A stretch of DNA of 64,000 nucleotides. Origin: Flavobacterium sp. SUN046. GTDB lineage: Bacteria; Bacteroidota; Bacteroidia; Flavobacteriales; Flavobacteriaceae. The DNA lies in the NCBI RefSeq assembly GCF_028867965.1, contig NZ_JAPQNT010000003.1, positions 124,001-188,000 of the forward strand, read 5' to 3'. This document shows, one piece after another, positions 51,861-61,640 of the stretch; the stretch's first letter is position 1; every line of letters starts with the position of its first letter. The notes beneath the pieces are model-generated. The model saw nothing but the letters and a program-made list of their open reading frames with translations, had not been told where the DNA came from and ran no database searches. The translations under genes and the position numbers were made by a program.

Positions 51861-54800
51861 TTATTTTACAACTTCAACCCATTGTCCTTTAGTACGAGCC
51901 AAGAAATCATTATCATACATAGCTTCGCATTGCAATCCTGGTAGATAATATTTTCCTAAATAAGAAGCATTCAATAAGATTTTGAACGTTCTGGTTTCGC
52001 TTCCTTTCAAACTGAAATAGTAATTGGCTCGGTCGTCACGAATATCAATATAGTCGGCAACATTATTGGTTGCGTCACCAAATTCAGTGTAACGCGTGTT
52101 CACAATTTCAAATCCAGAAGGTAAAATTTGCGAAAGCGCAACGTTTTCTACACGTTCGTTTTTACGATTTGTTAGCGTTACTTCGGCAAAAAATTCAGTT
52201 CCTTGTGCGATTTTAGAAACGTTGATTACTTTACCTTTTCGGTCTTTGAAAACTACATTGGCAGACAAGTTATTCTGAATTACTTTTTCATTTCCAACAG
52301 GTAAAATTCCACTATTTAAGACACGAACAAATAAAGTATTGTTTTTATTATTTTTAATTGTAATCGAATTAGTTCCAGTTTTGATTACCAAATTTCGTTC
52401 AGCAACTGTTTTATTGGTATTGATAACTTCTGCTTTTCCACCATTTGAATATTGAACAGATACACCTTTACTTCCGTTTGATTTTGCAAATTTCGACATT
52501 GCGTATAAACCATAAGCGGTTGTTTGTGTACTCATCCATTGATCGCTTGAAAGATTTTTAGCCAATTTGGTAGCCATTGCAAATGCTTTTGCTTTTTGAC
52601 CTAACAAAACCAAAGTTTCCAGTGCCATGGCTCGATTTCTATCGGCTGAACCATAATAATAGTAGTAATAACCATCATCATTTTGTTCATCAATAAATGA
52701 TTTACTCAACAAAGCCAATCCAGCAGAATTTTGTTTGATAATTGCATAAGCCGCAGCCAATCTTAATTTACTTTCATTAGAAATTCCAACAGTTTCACGC
52801 AATCTGTTCATCGAAGCTAAATCGGCAGCGCCAGCTACAGCAAGTGTATACAAACGATATGCTTGAGCTAAATCATTTCCGTAATGTTTTTCTAAACGCC
52901 ATTGTTTAGCCATTTTTTGTTGGTAGGAAATCCATTTGTTTTTGAAACTTATCGGTAAAACATAACCTTTTTTCTCGGCTTCAATTAAGAAATGTCCAGC
53001 ATACGAACTTCCCCAATCGTCGGCTTCTTGATTGCCTTGCCAATAAGAAAAACCTCCATTTGGCAATTGAAAATTACCTAACTTCTGAATTCCTGCGGTT
53101 ACATTTTTCTGAATATTTTGTTTGCGAACGGCATCCAAATCCATTACATCAGTTAAATACAATTGTGGAAAAACCGACGATGTCGTTTGTTCAACACAAC
53201 CGTGCGGATATTGTATCAAGTAATCCAATCTTCGAGTAAAATCTATGGTTGGCACTGATGAAACTTCCATTTTGGCTTTATTACTTCCGTTTACACCAAA
53301 GGTTTTCCAAGCAATTGTTTTGGAACTATTTGGCTCAATTACAATGTCTGTATAAGCATTCGTAACAGGATTCGGATTGGTAACATCAATTTCAACATCA
53401 TAAGTTGATTTTTCTTTACCCGAAGTAGCAATTATTTGAACTTTTCCTAATCCAGTTACACTTCCAACATTCAAATTAAAATACGCCATTTTTTCGTCAG
53501 GCTCAGTGAATTTCACAATTTGACTTGCACTTCCAATTACTCTAACAGCAGTATTTGTTTTGATTTGTAGCGTCACGTTTTTGATGCTTTTTTCGGTTGC
53601 AAATAAAGTTACAGGAATAGTCACATTTTCAGATGGCGAAATTTTTCGTGGCAACGAAGCCAAAACCATCAACGGACTTTTAACTGGCGTAGCTTTTTCG
53701 GCCATTCCATAAGCACTATTTTCTTTATTTGCCGCAACAATCATTGTACGAACCGAACCAATATATTTTGGAAGTTTGATTTTGGTAATTTTAGAATCGC
53801 CTTTTCCTAATTCAAACGGACCAAAATACATCACAACTGGCTTGAAACGGTTGGCTTTTTTAGCTTTTCCACCACCTAAATCGGCATCACCACCAATTGA
53901 GAAAATCTGATTTACTTTTCCGCCATAAGCACCAATTACATCATCGTAAATATCCCAAGTTCGAACACCCAAAGCCTCACGAGTATAGAAGTTATCCCAA
54001 GCATTTGGAGTTTTGAAACGCGTTAAATCCAATAATCCTTCATCAACTACGGCTATTGTATAAGTCATTGCTTTTCCGTTTTTTTCAGAAACTTTTACAT
54101 TGACAGTTTGCTCTGGACGAAGCACTTCAGGCATTGAAATTACAGGTTCTAAAACGGTATTTTTATCAACAACTTCTATTGGAACTATGCCGTACATTCT
54201 GATTGGCGAATCGTTTTTGGTAGAAGCATGAGGTTGTAATAACGAAATATTGATGTATACATTTGGAGCCATTTCACCAGTAATTGGCAATTCGACAGTA
54301 GTTTCGCCTTTTTTGGTTTTTGCCCAAATTGTTTTCACGACTTTTGTTCCGTTTTCAATTGAAATCATGGCTCGTCCGCCTTCACTTGATGGAAAAAATA
54401 CTTTGGCAGTTTCACCAACGGCATATTTTTCTTTATCGGTTGAGAATTTCAACATATTTGCCGATTCACCATCACCATTTTTAGCTTTAGCAGACCAATA
54501 CGGTGCATCAATATAGACATGAAGTCCAGAAGCATGACCATCATTTGGATCAGAAACACGAATTAAATAATTACCCCAATCGTTATTTGGCACTACAAAT
54601 GAAACGCTTCCTTTTCCAGAATAATTAGTGTTGATTCTGAAATTTTTGTAAGCAATTGTTGAGTTTGCAGTGTTGTAATTCGACAAATTAGCATTCGAAG
54701 CATCCCACCACCAACGAGATTCCATTTTGTAAACACGAACATCCAAATTCTGAACCGCTTTTGGATGACCATTTTCATCAACTGTTGCAATTGAAAACGT

Positions 54801-57545
54801 ATTGGATTTACCAGTTTCAATCATTCCATATTTATTTGGCTCAGGCGATTGTACTCCAACATAAGTTTTGTAAGGCGAATAAGTTGTTGAAGCAACATCG
54901 GTACTAACATCGCCACCATTTTCATAAACTTTGGTAATGAAAGCTGCTTTCAACATTCCAGGTGCTTGACCTTGCAATGTTGGTTTAATTGGAATGGATG
55001 CACGACCAGTTCCATCAACTTTTCCTGAAAAAATATTGATTTCTTCTGTTGAAAAATTACGTGTCGGATCATCGAAAATGTATTTATCAAAACCTTTAAA
55101 AGTAGTTACTTGTTGCGAAAATTTGGCTTGAACTTCAGTTTTTAAATCTTTTGCAACAGCACCATGAAGCCATAAAACTTGAATGTTATTGATGTTGGTT
55201 TTGCTAGAAGAAAGCACACTTCCGTTGAAACTATTTTTGATTTTTAAACGGTTGGGCTTTATGGTTTCAATTTTAATATTTTTATAAAAACGAGCACCAC
55301 CAATACTTACGACTGCTTCCCAACTTCCAGTAGGTGCAGAAGCATCCGTTGGAACTACAAATTTGTAATGGTTGAGTTCATTTAATTTTTGAACCGATTG
55401 GTACGTGGTTTTTCCGTTTGGATCATTCAATTTTAATTTTACTGGATGTGATGCTGGAAGTTTGTTGGCATTATCATTCAAAATAAAAGATAAAAATAAA
55501 GTATCGCCGGGACGCCAAACGCCACGTTCGCCATACAAATAGCCTTTCAATCCTTTTTGCAACGTTTCGCCTGAAACATCAAAATTACTTACAGATAATG
55601 AAAGTTCATCGTCTAATTTTACATAAGTGCTTTGTTCGCCTTTAGTAATTATTGCAAAATAAGCGAATTTCTCTAATTGAAACGAAACCATTCCGTCGCT
55701 ATCAGTACTCGAATCTGCAATTTTTTGTTGTTGGTAATTGTATAAAGTTACGGTTGCACCAGATACAGCATCGGTTGAAACAATATCACTTACAGCAATT
55801 ACGACTGATTTATCAGTTCCGCGTTTAGCAATTACACCCAAATCAGATGCTAAAATATTAGTCCCAATTGTGGTGTTATTGTAGTAATAATAATCGGTAC
55901 ACGGATCTAAACTTTCTCTATAATCGGAATCTTCATCATAGTAATAATCATCGTAGTTGTTTCCGCTATAATTCACATCATTTTCATCAACTTCTTCTTC
56001 ATCTTGGTTTTCTTCTTCTGAATTTACTGCAACATTACCACATTTATAAAGTGAATATTTCTTTTTGAAAGAAAATTCTACACGATAAATTGCACCCGGT
56101 TCGGGTTTGATAATTTTGGAAATATCAAGCGCATACGTATTCCATTTGCTGTAATTCAACAAATTATTTTGCTTTAATTCAATCGTGGTTTTGGCGACGG
56201 CTTGACTGACTTGTTTTAGATTTCGAGTCCCGTTTAGTTCGTTGTCTTGCAAAAATTGCATGATGTTGTTTTTGTAAATTTTGTACACTTTTACATCAAC
56301 AGCATTTAGATTCGCAACTTCAAAATTCAGTTTTAAATTGTTAGAACTTGGTAAAATAGTACCACTTTTTACAAATTTTACTCCGGGTTTTATTTGATCA
56401 AACAATAATTTTTCGGAATAATTAGCTTTCATTTTATAACCATAATCGTTTTCAATTCCTTGAAAAACTTCGACTAATTTTGTTCCAGAAAATGATTGTT
56501 CAGAAGTATTAGTTTCAACAACAGGTTCAGCAACAGCATCAGAAATATCGTCAACTGGCGCAGCAACAGTATCAACAGCAACTGCGGCACTATCTACTGC
56601 AGCTTCAACAGCAACTGTATTTGTCGCATTACCTTTATCAACATCAGAATTTTTAACTTCGTTGCTAAAAAATACTTTTAAGACATTTCCCATTGTGGAA
56701 AATTTCAAATTATTAGTGTTTTCAATAGCAATTAAACCTTTAAAATCTTGGTCACGTTTTAATGGATCAGAAAAATTAATTAAAATGGATTGGTTGTTTT
56801 CGTCTCCGATTTTAATTTCGGTTACCTTAAACTGATTTTTACCCGGAATAGGATATTTCACTTCGCCTTTTTGATCAATATCTACATCGTCTCCATCCCA
56901 TGCAATTATTATTTCACTATCATCGTCAAAGCGTTTTATGCTTTCGATTGTGAATTTGAATTCTTTCGAAGTGCTTGTTGCTTTATCGAATGTTATTTTT
57001 AAATCATCACCATTTTGGGTTGCTTTTACAATTTTTTGAGCTTCCTCAAATGACAAATTATCGGCGGCTTTAATGGTTCCGTTTAAGTAATAAGTGTCTT
57101 TGCTGTAGGATTGTAAATCTAATGTATTGACAATAAAATCTTGTTTGATGGTCTTAATCGAAAAATTAAAATCGGATAATTCTTTAGGAACTTTATTGGT
57201 GATTTGTGAAAGATGCAGCGTAATTTGATACAAAGTATTTTGTTCCAATTTGTCTTTTGGAATAAATGCAATCGTATTATTTGAAAGCGCAACCACTTTT
57301 CCGGAAATACTTGGTGAAATATCGAATAAATCTTCGTCTAGTTCTTGGTTGGGTTTCCAATCACTTTTATTGAATGCTAATTGCACTCGAATATCTGAAC
57401 TGACCGATACAAAACCCGAAGAAAAACTCGATATATAATCCTTATACAATGAAAAATCTGAATCAAAATCGGAAGCCGATTTTTTACTACAAGAATGCAA
57501 TACAAAGATTGCTAAAAACAAACCGATTAACTTACTGGTTTTCAT
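51861..57545 (-). CDS. Bacterial alpha-2-macroglobulin lipoprotein
   Basis: An 1894-residue predicted lipoprotein (signal peptide, lipobox VLHSC). It contains MG domains, the A2M core (GVWRPGDTLFLSFILND, PKYIGSVRTMIVA) and a thioester site GCVEQ with Cys1450, so it can trap proteases covalently. A very acidic, Tyr-rich insertion (EENQDEEEVDEND, then YDDYYYDEDSDY) lies at ~540-590. The start is the ATG at 57545. It is upstream of pbpC on the same strand and they are likely functionally paired. It anchors to the periplasmic side of a membrane. Confidence 0.93.
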   Translation of the reverse strand: MKTSKLIGLFLAIFVLHSCSKKSASDFDSDFSLYKDYISSFSSGFVSVSSDIRVQLAFNKSDWKPNQELDEDLFDISPSISGKVVALSNNTIAFIPKDKLEQNTLYQITLHLSQITNKVPKELSDFNFSIKTIKQDFIVNTLDLQSYSKDTYYLNGTIKAADNLSFEEAQKIVKATQNGDDLKITFDKATSTSKEFKFTIESIKRFDDDSEIIIAWDGDDVDIDQKGEVKYPIPGKNQFKVTEIKIGDENNQSILINFSDPLKRDQDFKGLIAIENTNNLKFSTMGNVLKVFFSNEVKNSDVDKGNATNTVAVEAAVDSAAVAVDTVAAPVDDISDAVAEPVVETNTSEQSFSGTKLVEVFQGIENDYGYKMKANYSEKLLFDQIKPGVKFVKSGTILPSSNNLKLNFEVANLNAVDVKVYKIYKNNIMQFLQDNELNGTRNLKQVSQAVAKTTIELKQNNLLNYSKWNTYALDISKIIKPEPGAIYRVEFSFKKKYSLYKCGNVAVNSEEENQDEEEVDENDVNYSGNNYDDYYYDEDSDYRESLDPCTDYYYYNNTTIGTNILASDLGVIAKRGTDKSVVIAVSDIVSTDAVSGATVTLYNYQQQKIADSSTDSDGMVSFQLEKFAYFAIITKGEQSTYVKLDDELSLSVSNFDVSGETLQKGLKGYLYGERGVWRPGDTLFLSFILNDNANKLPASHPVKLKLNDPNGKTTYQSVQKLNELNHYKFVVPTDASAPTGSWEAVVSIGGARFYKNIKIETIKPNRLKIKNSFNGSVLSSSKTNINNIQVLWLHGAVAKDLKTEVQAKFSQQVTTFKGFDKYIFDDPTRNFSTEEINIFSGKVDGTGRASIPIKPTLQGQAPGMLKAAFITKVYENGGDVSTDVASTTYSPYKTYVGVQSPEPNKYGMIETGKSNTFSIATVDENGHPKAVQNLDVRVYKMESRWWWDASNANLSNYNTANSTIAYKNFRINTNYSGKGSVSFVVPNNDWGNYLIRVSDPNDGHASGLHVYIDAPYWSAKAKNGDGESANMLKFSTDKEKYAVGETAKVFFPSSEGGRAMISIENGTKVVKTIWAKTKKGETTVELPITGEMAPNVYINISLLQPHASTKNDSPIRMYGIVPIEVVDKNTVLEPVISMPEVLRPEQTVNVKVSEKNGKAMTYTIAVVDEGLLDLTRFKTPNAWDNFYTREALGVRTWDIYDDVIGAYGGKVNQIFSIGGDADLGGGKAKKANRFKPVVMYFGPFELGKGDSKITKIKLPKYIGSVRTMIVAANKENSAYGMAEKATPVKSPLMVLASLPRKISPSENVTIPVTLFATEKSIKNVTLQIKTNTAVRVIGSASQIVKFTEPDEKMAYFNLNVGSVTGLGKVQIIATSGKEKSTYDVEIDVTNPNPVTNAYTDIVIEPNSSKTIAWKTFGVNGSNKAKMEVSSVPTIDFTRRLDYLIQYPHGCVEQTTSSVFPQLYLTDVMDLDAVRKQNIQKNVTAGIQKLGNFQLPNGGFSYWQGNQEADDWGSSYAGHFLIEAEKKGYVLPISFKNKWISYQQKMAKQWRLEKHYGNDLAQAYRLYTLAVAGAADLASMNRLRETVGISNESKLRLAAAYAIIKQNSAGLALLSKSFIDEQNDDGYYYYYYGSADRNRAMALETLVLLGQKAKAFAMATKLAKNLSSDQWMSTQTTAYGLYAMSKFAKSNGSKGVSVQYSNGGKAEVINTNKTVAERNLVIKTGTNSITIKNNKNNTLFVRVLNSGILPVGNEKVIQNNLSANVVFKDRKGKVINVSKIAQGTEFFAEVTLTNRKNERVENVALSQILPSGFEIVNTRYTEFGDATNNVADYIDIRDDRANYYFSLKGSETRTFKILLNASYLGKYYLPGLQCEAMYDNDFLARTKGQWVEVVK

Positions 57546-57697
57546 AAAGTAGAAGGAATTATTGGTTAGAACTTTTTGCCTTGAAAATGTGATTTTTAAC
57601 ATATCTCAATTAATGCAATAACAACGAAATTATATAAATATTGTAGTAAATGTAAAATATTTTTTTGGACAATTTTTCGTGTTAAAAAAAACTATAA

Positions 57698-58141
57698 TTA
57701 TTTTCGTTTGGAAGCAAAAAATAGTTTCATTAAATCAGAAGCTTCATTGGCAAGAATGCCCTGACTTACTTCGGTTTTTGGATGTAATTGTGTTCCTAAA
57801 GTTAAGAAACCACGTTGTTCATCACGAGCACCGAAAACAATTTTTGAAATCTGACTCCAATACAAAGCTCCGGCGCACATTTGGCAAGGTTCGAGTGTAA
57901 CATATAATGTGCAACCTTTTAGATATTTTCCGCCTATGAAATTTGCTGCTGCAGTTATCGATTGCATTTCGGCATGAGCCGTTACATCGTTGAGCATTTC
58001 GGTAAGATTATGACTTCTAGCGATAATTTTATTATCGATTACAATTATGGCACCAACAGGAATTTCACCTTTTTCAAATGCAGATTCCGCTTCTTGTAAC
58101 GCTTTTTTCATGAAGTATTCGTCGGTGAAAATGTTTTCCAT
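57698..58141 (-). CDS. tadA: tRNA-adenosine/nucleoside deaminase
   Basis: A 147-residue zinc deaminase. The active site shows the HAEMQSI motif (zinc His, catalytic Glu) and LEPCQMCAGAL (two zinc cysteines). TadA converts A34 to inosine in tRNA-Arg(ACG). Paralogous guanine deaminases share the fold, so the substrate is likely but not certain. The ATG at 58141 (MENIFTDEYFMKKAL) gives the usual N-terminus. Confidence 0.9.
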   Translation of the reverse strand: MENIFTDEYFMKKALQEAESAFEKGEIPVGAIIVIDNKIIARSHNLTEMLNDVTAHAEMQSITAAANFIGGKYLKGCTLYVTLEPCQMCAGALYWSQISKIVFGARDEQRGFLTLGTQLHPKTEVSQGILANEASDLMKLFFASKRK

Positions 58142-58203
58142 GAAACAAAAGTACAATTTTGAAGTAATTTTCCGTTATATATATTGAATCAAACATTTGA
58201 ATA

Positions 58204-58779
58204 ATGGAAGCAAAGTATAAAATTACCATTCCGAAACCATGTCACGAAGATTGGGATGCTATGGCACCTGAGAGGAATGGGCGTTTTTGTTCTTCTTGTA
58301 CTAAAGTTGTTGTTGATTTTACTAAAATGAAAACAACTGAAATTCAAAGTTATTTTATCGAAAATCAAGGAAAAAATATTTGCGGACGTTTTAAAACAGA
58401 ACAACTGGATTCAATTATTATTAGAATTCCACAACAAGTTTTATTTTCTCAGGTCCAATTTCAGAAAATATTCATGTTGGCTTTACTAGTTTCGATGGGA
58501 ACAACTTTATTTAGTTGCCAAAATAATAACGGAGATAAGCAGAAAATTGATGGAGTTGAAGTTGTAGATTCAATTCGAAAAACTAGAACTATGGGAATGC
58601 CAATTCCTGATAAAACAGTTGAATTAAAGACAGAAAATAAAAATGTCAAAAAGAAAATTATTCCACAAAAAACAACTTTAGAAATTCAGCAAAAGGATAC
58701 TATTATCTATGAAGAAACGGTTACTTCTGGTTTGATTACTCCAATTCTATTTAAAGATTCTATCAATAAAGGAAATTAA
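58204..58779 (+). CDS. Flavobacterial Cys-rich N-terminal domain protein with one membrane helix
   Basis: A 191-residue protein. Residues 1-~75 form a recurring flavobacterial module with CHEDWDAMAPERNGRFCSSC, then VVDFTKM, EIQSYF and NICGRFKTEQL. The CxxC and outlying cysteines suggest zinc binding. A membrane helix lies at ~90-107 (FMLALLVSMGTTLFSC) and a polar tail follows (periplasmic if the N-terminus is inside). The module is often joined to other membrane or TonB-like domains. Function unknown. It precedes dxs by 42 bp. Confidence 0.75.
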   Translation: MEAKYKITIPKPCHEDWDAMAPERNGRFCSSCTKVVVDFTKMKTTEIQSYFIENQGKNICGRFKTEQLDSIIIRIPQQVLFSQVQFQKIFMLALLVSMGTTLFSCQNNNGDKQKIDGVEVVDSIRKTRTMGMPIPDKTVELKTENKNVKKKIIPQKTTLEIQQKDTIIYEETVTSGLITPILFKDSINKGN

Positions 58780-58799
58780 TTAATTTCAATTTAAAACCT

Positions 58800-58807
58800 T
58801 AAATTTG
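58800..58807 (+). promoter_or_regulatory. Promoter -7 element of dxs
   Basis: TAAATTTG matches TAnnTTTG, 14 bp before the dxs ATG. Confidence 0.45.
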
Positions 58808-58821
58808 CTTTTTAAATTATT

Positions 58822-60588
58822 ATGAAAAGCAATCTTCTAAAAAACATCATCAATCCAACTGATTTAAGAAAATTGGAAACTACGCAATTGCCTCAATTGG
58901 CTAAAGAATTGCGTGATTTTATTATTGATATAGTTTCGGTTAAAGAAGGTCATTTGGGTGCAAGTTTAGGCGTTGTTGAATTGACAATTGCTTTGCATTA
59001 TGTTTTTGATACTCCAAACGATTTGTTGGTTTGGGATGTTGGGCATCAAGCCTATGGTCATAAAATACTAACTGAACGTAGAGAACAATTTCATACTAAT
59101 CGTCAGCTTGGCGGAATTTCAGGATTTCCAAAACGTAGCGAAAGTGTTTATGATACTTTTGGTGTTGGACATTCGTCGACTTCAATTTCTGCAGCGTTGG
59201 GAATGGCAATTGCATCTCAATTGAAAGGCGAAGTTAGAAATCATATTGCTGTTATTGGCGATGCTTCCATTGCTAGCGGAATGGCGTTTGAAGGATTGAA
59301 TCACGCAGGAGTTACCGATGCTAATTTATTGGTGATTTTAAATGATAACGCCATCGGAATTGACCCAAGTGTTGGTGCTTTGAAAAACTACTTAACTTCG
59401 GTTAAAGAAGGAAAAAATCCAAAGCAAAACAACATGATTAAGTCCTTGAATTTTGATTATTCTGGACCAATTGATGGACATGATTTCGACGCATTGATTT
59501 CAGAATTGGAACGTTTAAAAAAAGTAAAAGGGCCAAAATTTCTTCATATAATTACCACAAAAGGAAAAGGATTACAACAAGCCGAAGAAGATCAAGTAAA
59601 ATACCATGCACCTGGAAAATTTGATGCAACTACTGGAATTATTCCATTAAAATCTGAAGCACATTTGCCACCAAAATTTCAAGATGTGTTCGGATTGACT
59701 TTAGTAGAATTAGCTAAAGAAAATCTAAAAATAATCGGAATTACTCCTGCAATGCCTAGTGGAAGTTCGTTAAAATTCATGATGAATGCTTTCCCTAATA
59801 GAGCATTTGATGTAGGAATTGCTGAGCAACATGCAGTGACATTAGCCGCAGGAATGGCTACCCAAGGAATGATAGTTTATTGCAATATTTATTCTACTTT
59901 TTTGCAAAGAGCTTACGATCAAGTAATTCATGATGTTGCTTTGCAGAATTTGCCTGTAGTTTTCTGTTTGGATAGAGCAGGATTGGTTGGTGAAGATGGT
60001 GCAACACATCATGGCGTTTTTGATTTGGCATATTTGCGATGTATTCCTAATATGATTATTTATGCACCCAAAGATGTTATCGAGTTGCGAAATATTCTTT
60101 ACTCGGCCTCACTTGGATTGAATTATCCTATTGCAATTCGATATCCGAGAGGTCGTGGAACTATTGTAGATTGGCAAAAATCTTTCGAAAAAATTGAAAT
60201 TGGTAAGGCAATCAAACTAAAAAAAGGGAAAAAAGTAGCCGTTTTATCAACTGGAACTATTGCACAAAATGTAACTTTAGCGTTAAATGAATTGCCTAAT
60301 TCAGATAGAATTGCTCATTATCATTTTGGGTTTGTAAAACCATTAGATGAAAAGAAATTGCATAAAATTTGTCAAAAATATTCGACTATAATTACTATTG
60401 AAGATGGAGTTATTAATGGTGGTTTTGGAAGTTCAATTTTAGAATTTTCTGCTTCAAATGATTATGTAAATGAGATTTTCATTAAAGGTATTCCTGATAA
60501 TTTTATTGAACATGGAACTGTTGAAGAGTTGCAACAAATATGTAAAATTGATGTTAAAAGTCTAAGTTTTCTTTTTTCTAAATATTGA
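58822..60588 (+). CDS. dxs: 1-deoxy-D-xylulose-5-phosphate synthase
   Basis: A 588-residue thiamine-diphosphate enzyme that joins pyruvate and glyceraldehyde-3-phosphate to DXP, the first step of the MEP isoprenoid route and a precursor for PLP. Motifs: KEGHLGASLGVVELTIALH, the ThDP/Mg site IGDASIASGMAFEGLNHAG...ILNDN, and the transketolase block FDVGIAEQHAVTLAAGMA, DRAGLVGEDGATHHG. It is slightly shorter than E. coli Dxs, as usual in this group. It links functionally to thiL (cofactor) and pdxA in this window. Confidence 0.96.
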   Translation: MKSNLLKNIINPTDLRKLETTQLPQLAKELRDFIIDIVSVKEGHLGASLGVVELTIALHYVFDTPNDLLVWDVGHQAYGHKILTERREQFHTNRQLGGISGFPKRSESVYDTFGVGHSSTSISAALGMAIASQLKGEVRNHIAVIGDASIASGMAFEGLNHAGVTDANLLVILNDNAIGIDPSVGALKNYLTSVKEGKNPKQNNMIKSLNFDYSGPIDGHDFDALISELERLKKVKGPKFLHIITTKGKGLQQAEEDQVKYHAPGKFDATTGIIPLKSEAHLPPKFQDVFGLTLVELAKENLKIIGITPAMPSGSSLKFMMNAFPNRAFDVGIAEQHAVTLAAGMATQGMIVYCNIYSTFLQRAYDQVIHDVALQNLPVVFCLDRAGLVGEDGATHHGVFDLAYLRCIPNMIIYAPKDVIELRNILYSASLGLNYPIAIRYPRGRGTIVDWQKSFEKIEIGKAIKLKKGKKVAVLSTGTIAQNVTLALNELPNSDRIAHYHFGFVKPLDEKKLHKICQKYSTIITIEDGVINGGFGSSILEFSASNDYVNEIFIKGIPDNFIEHGTVEELQQICKIDVKSLSFLFSKY

Positions 60589-60622
60589 AAAAGCGAATTT
60601 TGTTTTTTTAACTAAATTTTTT

Positions 60623-61579
60623 ATGATGAAATTGTTTAAAAAACTTATGTTTTCTTTTCTTTTGTTGTCTTTAACTTCAACATATTCTCAAAATATTATT
60701 CAAACTACTATTTCTGATACAACTTCTAATTGGAAAAGTAAAAATACAATCGGTTTAGATTTGAGTGAAATTTCTTTCTTAAATTGGAGTGCAGGAGGAA
60801 ATAGCTCGATTTCGGGTTTGGCTAAAGGGAATTTTATTAGAATTTACAAAACTCAAAATGTAAAATGGGTTAACGAATTGATTGTTCGTTATGGAGTTAA
60901 CAAACAAGATGGAGTAGAATTCAGAAAAACAGATGACGCATTTAATTTAAATTCGACATTTGGATATAAAAGAGATACAATTTCAAATTGGTATCATTCT
61001 GCAAAATTCAGTTTTAATTCACAATTTACCAATGGTTATGCTTATCCAAATATTGACAATCCAATATCGAAACCTTTGGCGCCAGCCTATATTTTTCTTG
61101 GAGTTGGAGCGGAATATTCTAATAAAAAAGAAAAATTAAATTTTTATATTTCACCATTAACAATGAAGACTACATTGGTTTTGGATTCTTATTTAGCCAA
61201 TCAAGGAGCATTTGGTGTTATTAAAGCAGAATATGATTTAAACGGTGAATTAATTACTAAAGGGAAAAGGTCAAAAATGGAACTAGGATTTTTATTTACA
61301 GCTTCTAATAAGAGAGATGTTTTAAAAAATATTACTATGGACAATAAATTGAGTTTGTATTCTGATTATATAAATAAATTTGGGAATGTAGATGTAGATT
61401 GGCAATTGCAATTTGATTTAATTGTAAATCAATACGTCAAAGCAAATATTGGGACTCATTTGATTTATGATGATGACATAAAAACAAAAAAAATAATTGA
61501 CGGTGAACAAGTTACTTTAGGTCCAAAAGTTCAATTAAAGCAATTATTAGGAATAGGATTTGTTTATAGTTTTATTTAA
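60623..61579 (+). CDS. DUF3078 domain protein
   Basis: A 318-residue secreted protein with a signal peptide (FLLLSLTSTYSQ). The mature part is a beta-rich barrel-like domain with the DUF3078 pattern (NTIGLDLSEISFLNWSAGGNSSISG in parts: LSEISFLNWSAGG, then KGNF, WVNELIVRYGVNKQ). It is probably an outer membrane protein of unknown function. It follows dxs by 34 bp and is likely co-transcribed. Confidence 0.85.
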   Translation: MMKLFKKLMFSFLLLSLTSTYSQNIIQTTISDTTSNWKSKNTIGLDLSEISFLNWSAGGNSSISGLAKGNFIRIYKTQNVKWVNELIVRYGVNKQDGVEFRKTDDAFNLNSTFGYKRDTISNWYHSAKFSFNSQFTNGYAYPNIDNPISKPLAPAYIFLGVGAEYSNKKEKLNFYISPLTMKTTLVLDSYLANQGAFGVIKAEYDLNGELITKGKRSKMELGFLFTASNKRDVLKNITMDNKLSLYSDYINKFGNVDVDWQLQFDLIVNQYVKANIGTHLIYDDDIKTKKIIDGEQVTLGPKVQLKQLLGIGFVYSFI

Positions 61580-61590
61580 TAGAATAAAAA

Positions 61591-61619
61591 AAGCGACTTA
61601 AAATTCTTAAGTCGCTTTT
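61591..61619. terminator. Rho-independent terminator, shared by convergent genes
   Basis: AAGCGACTTAA/TTAAGTCGCTT stem with a 5-nt loop, A-run before and T-run after. Confidence 0.9.
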
Positions 61620-61640
61620 ATGTTTTATAAAACTAAAGAA

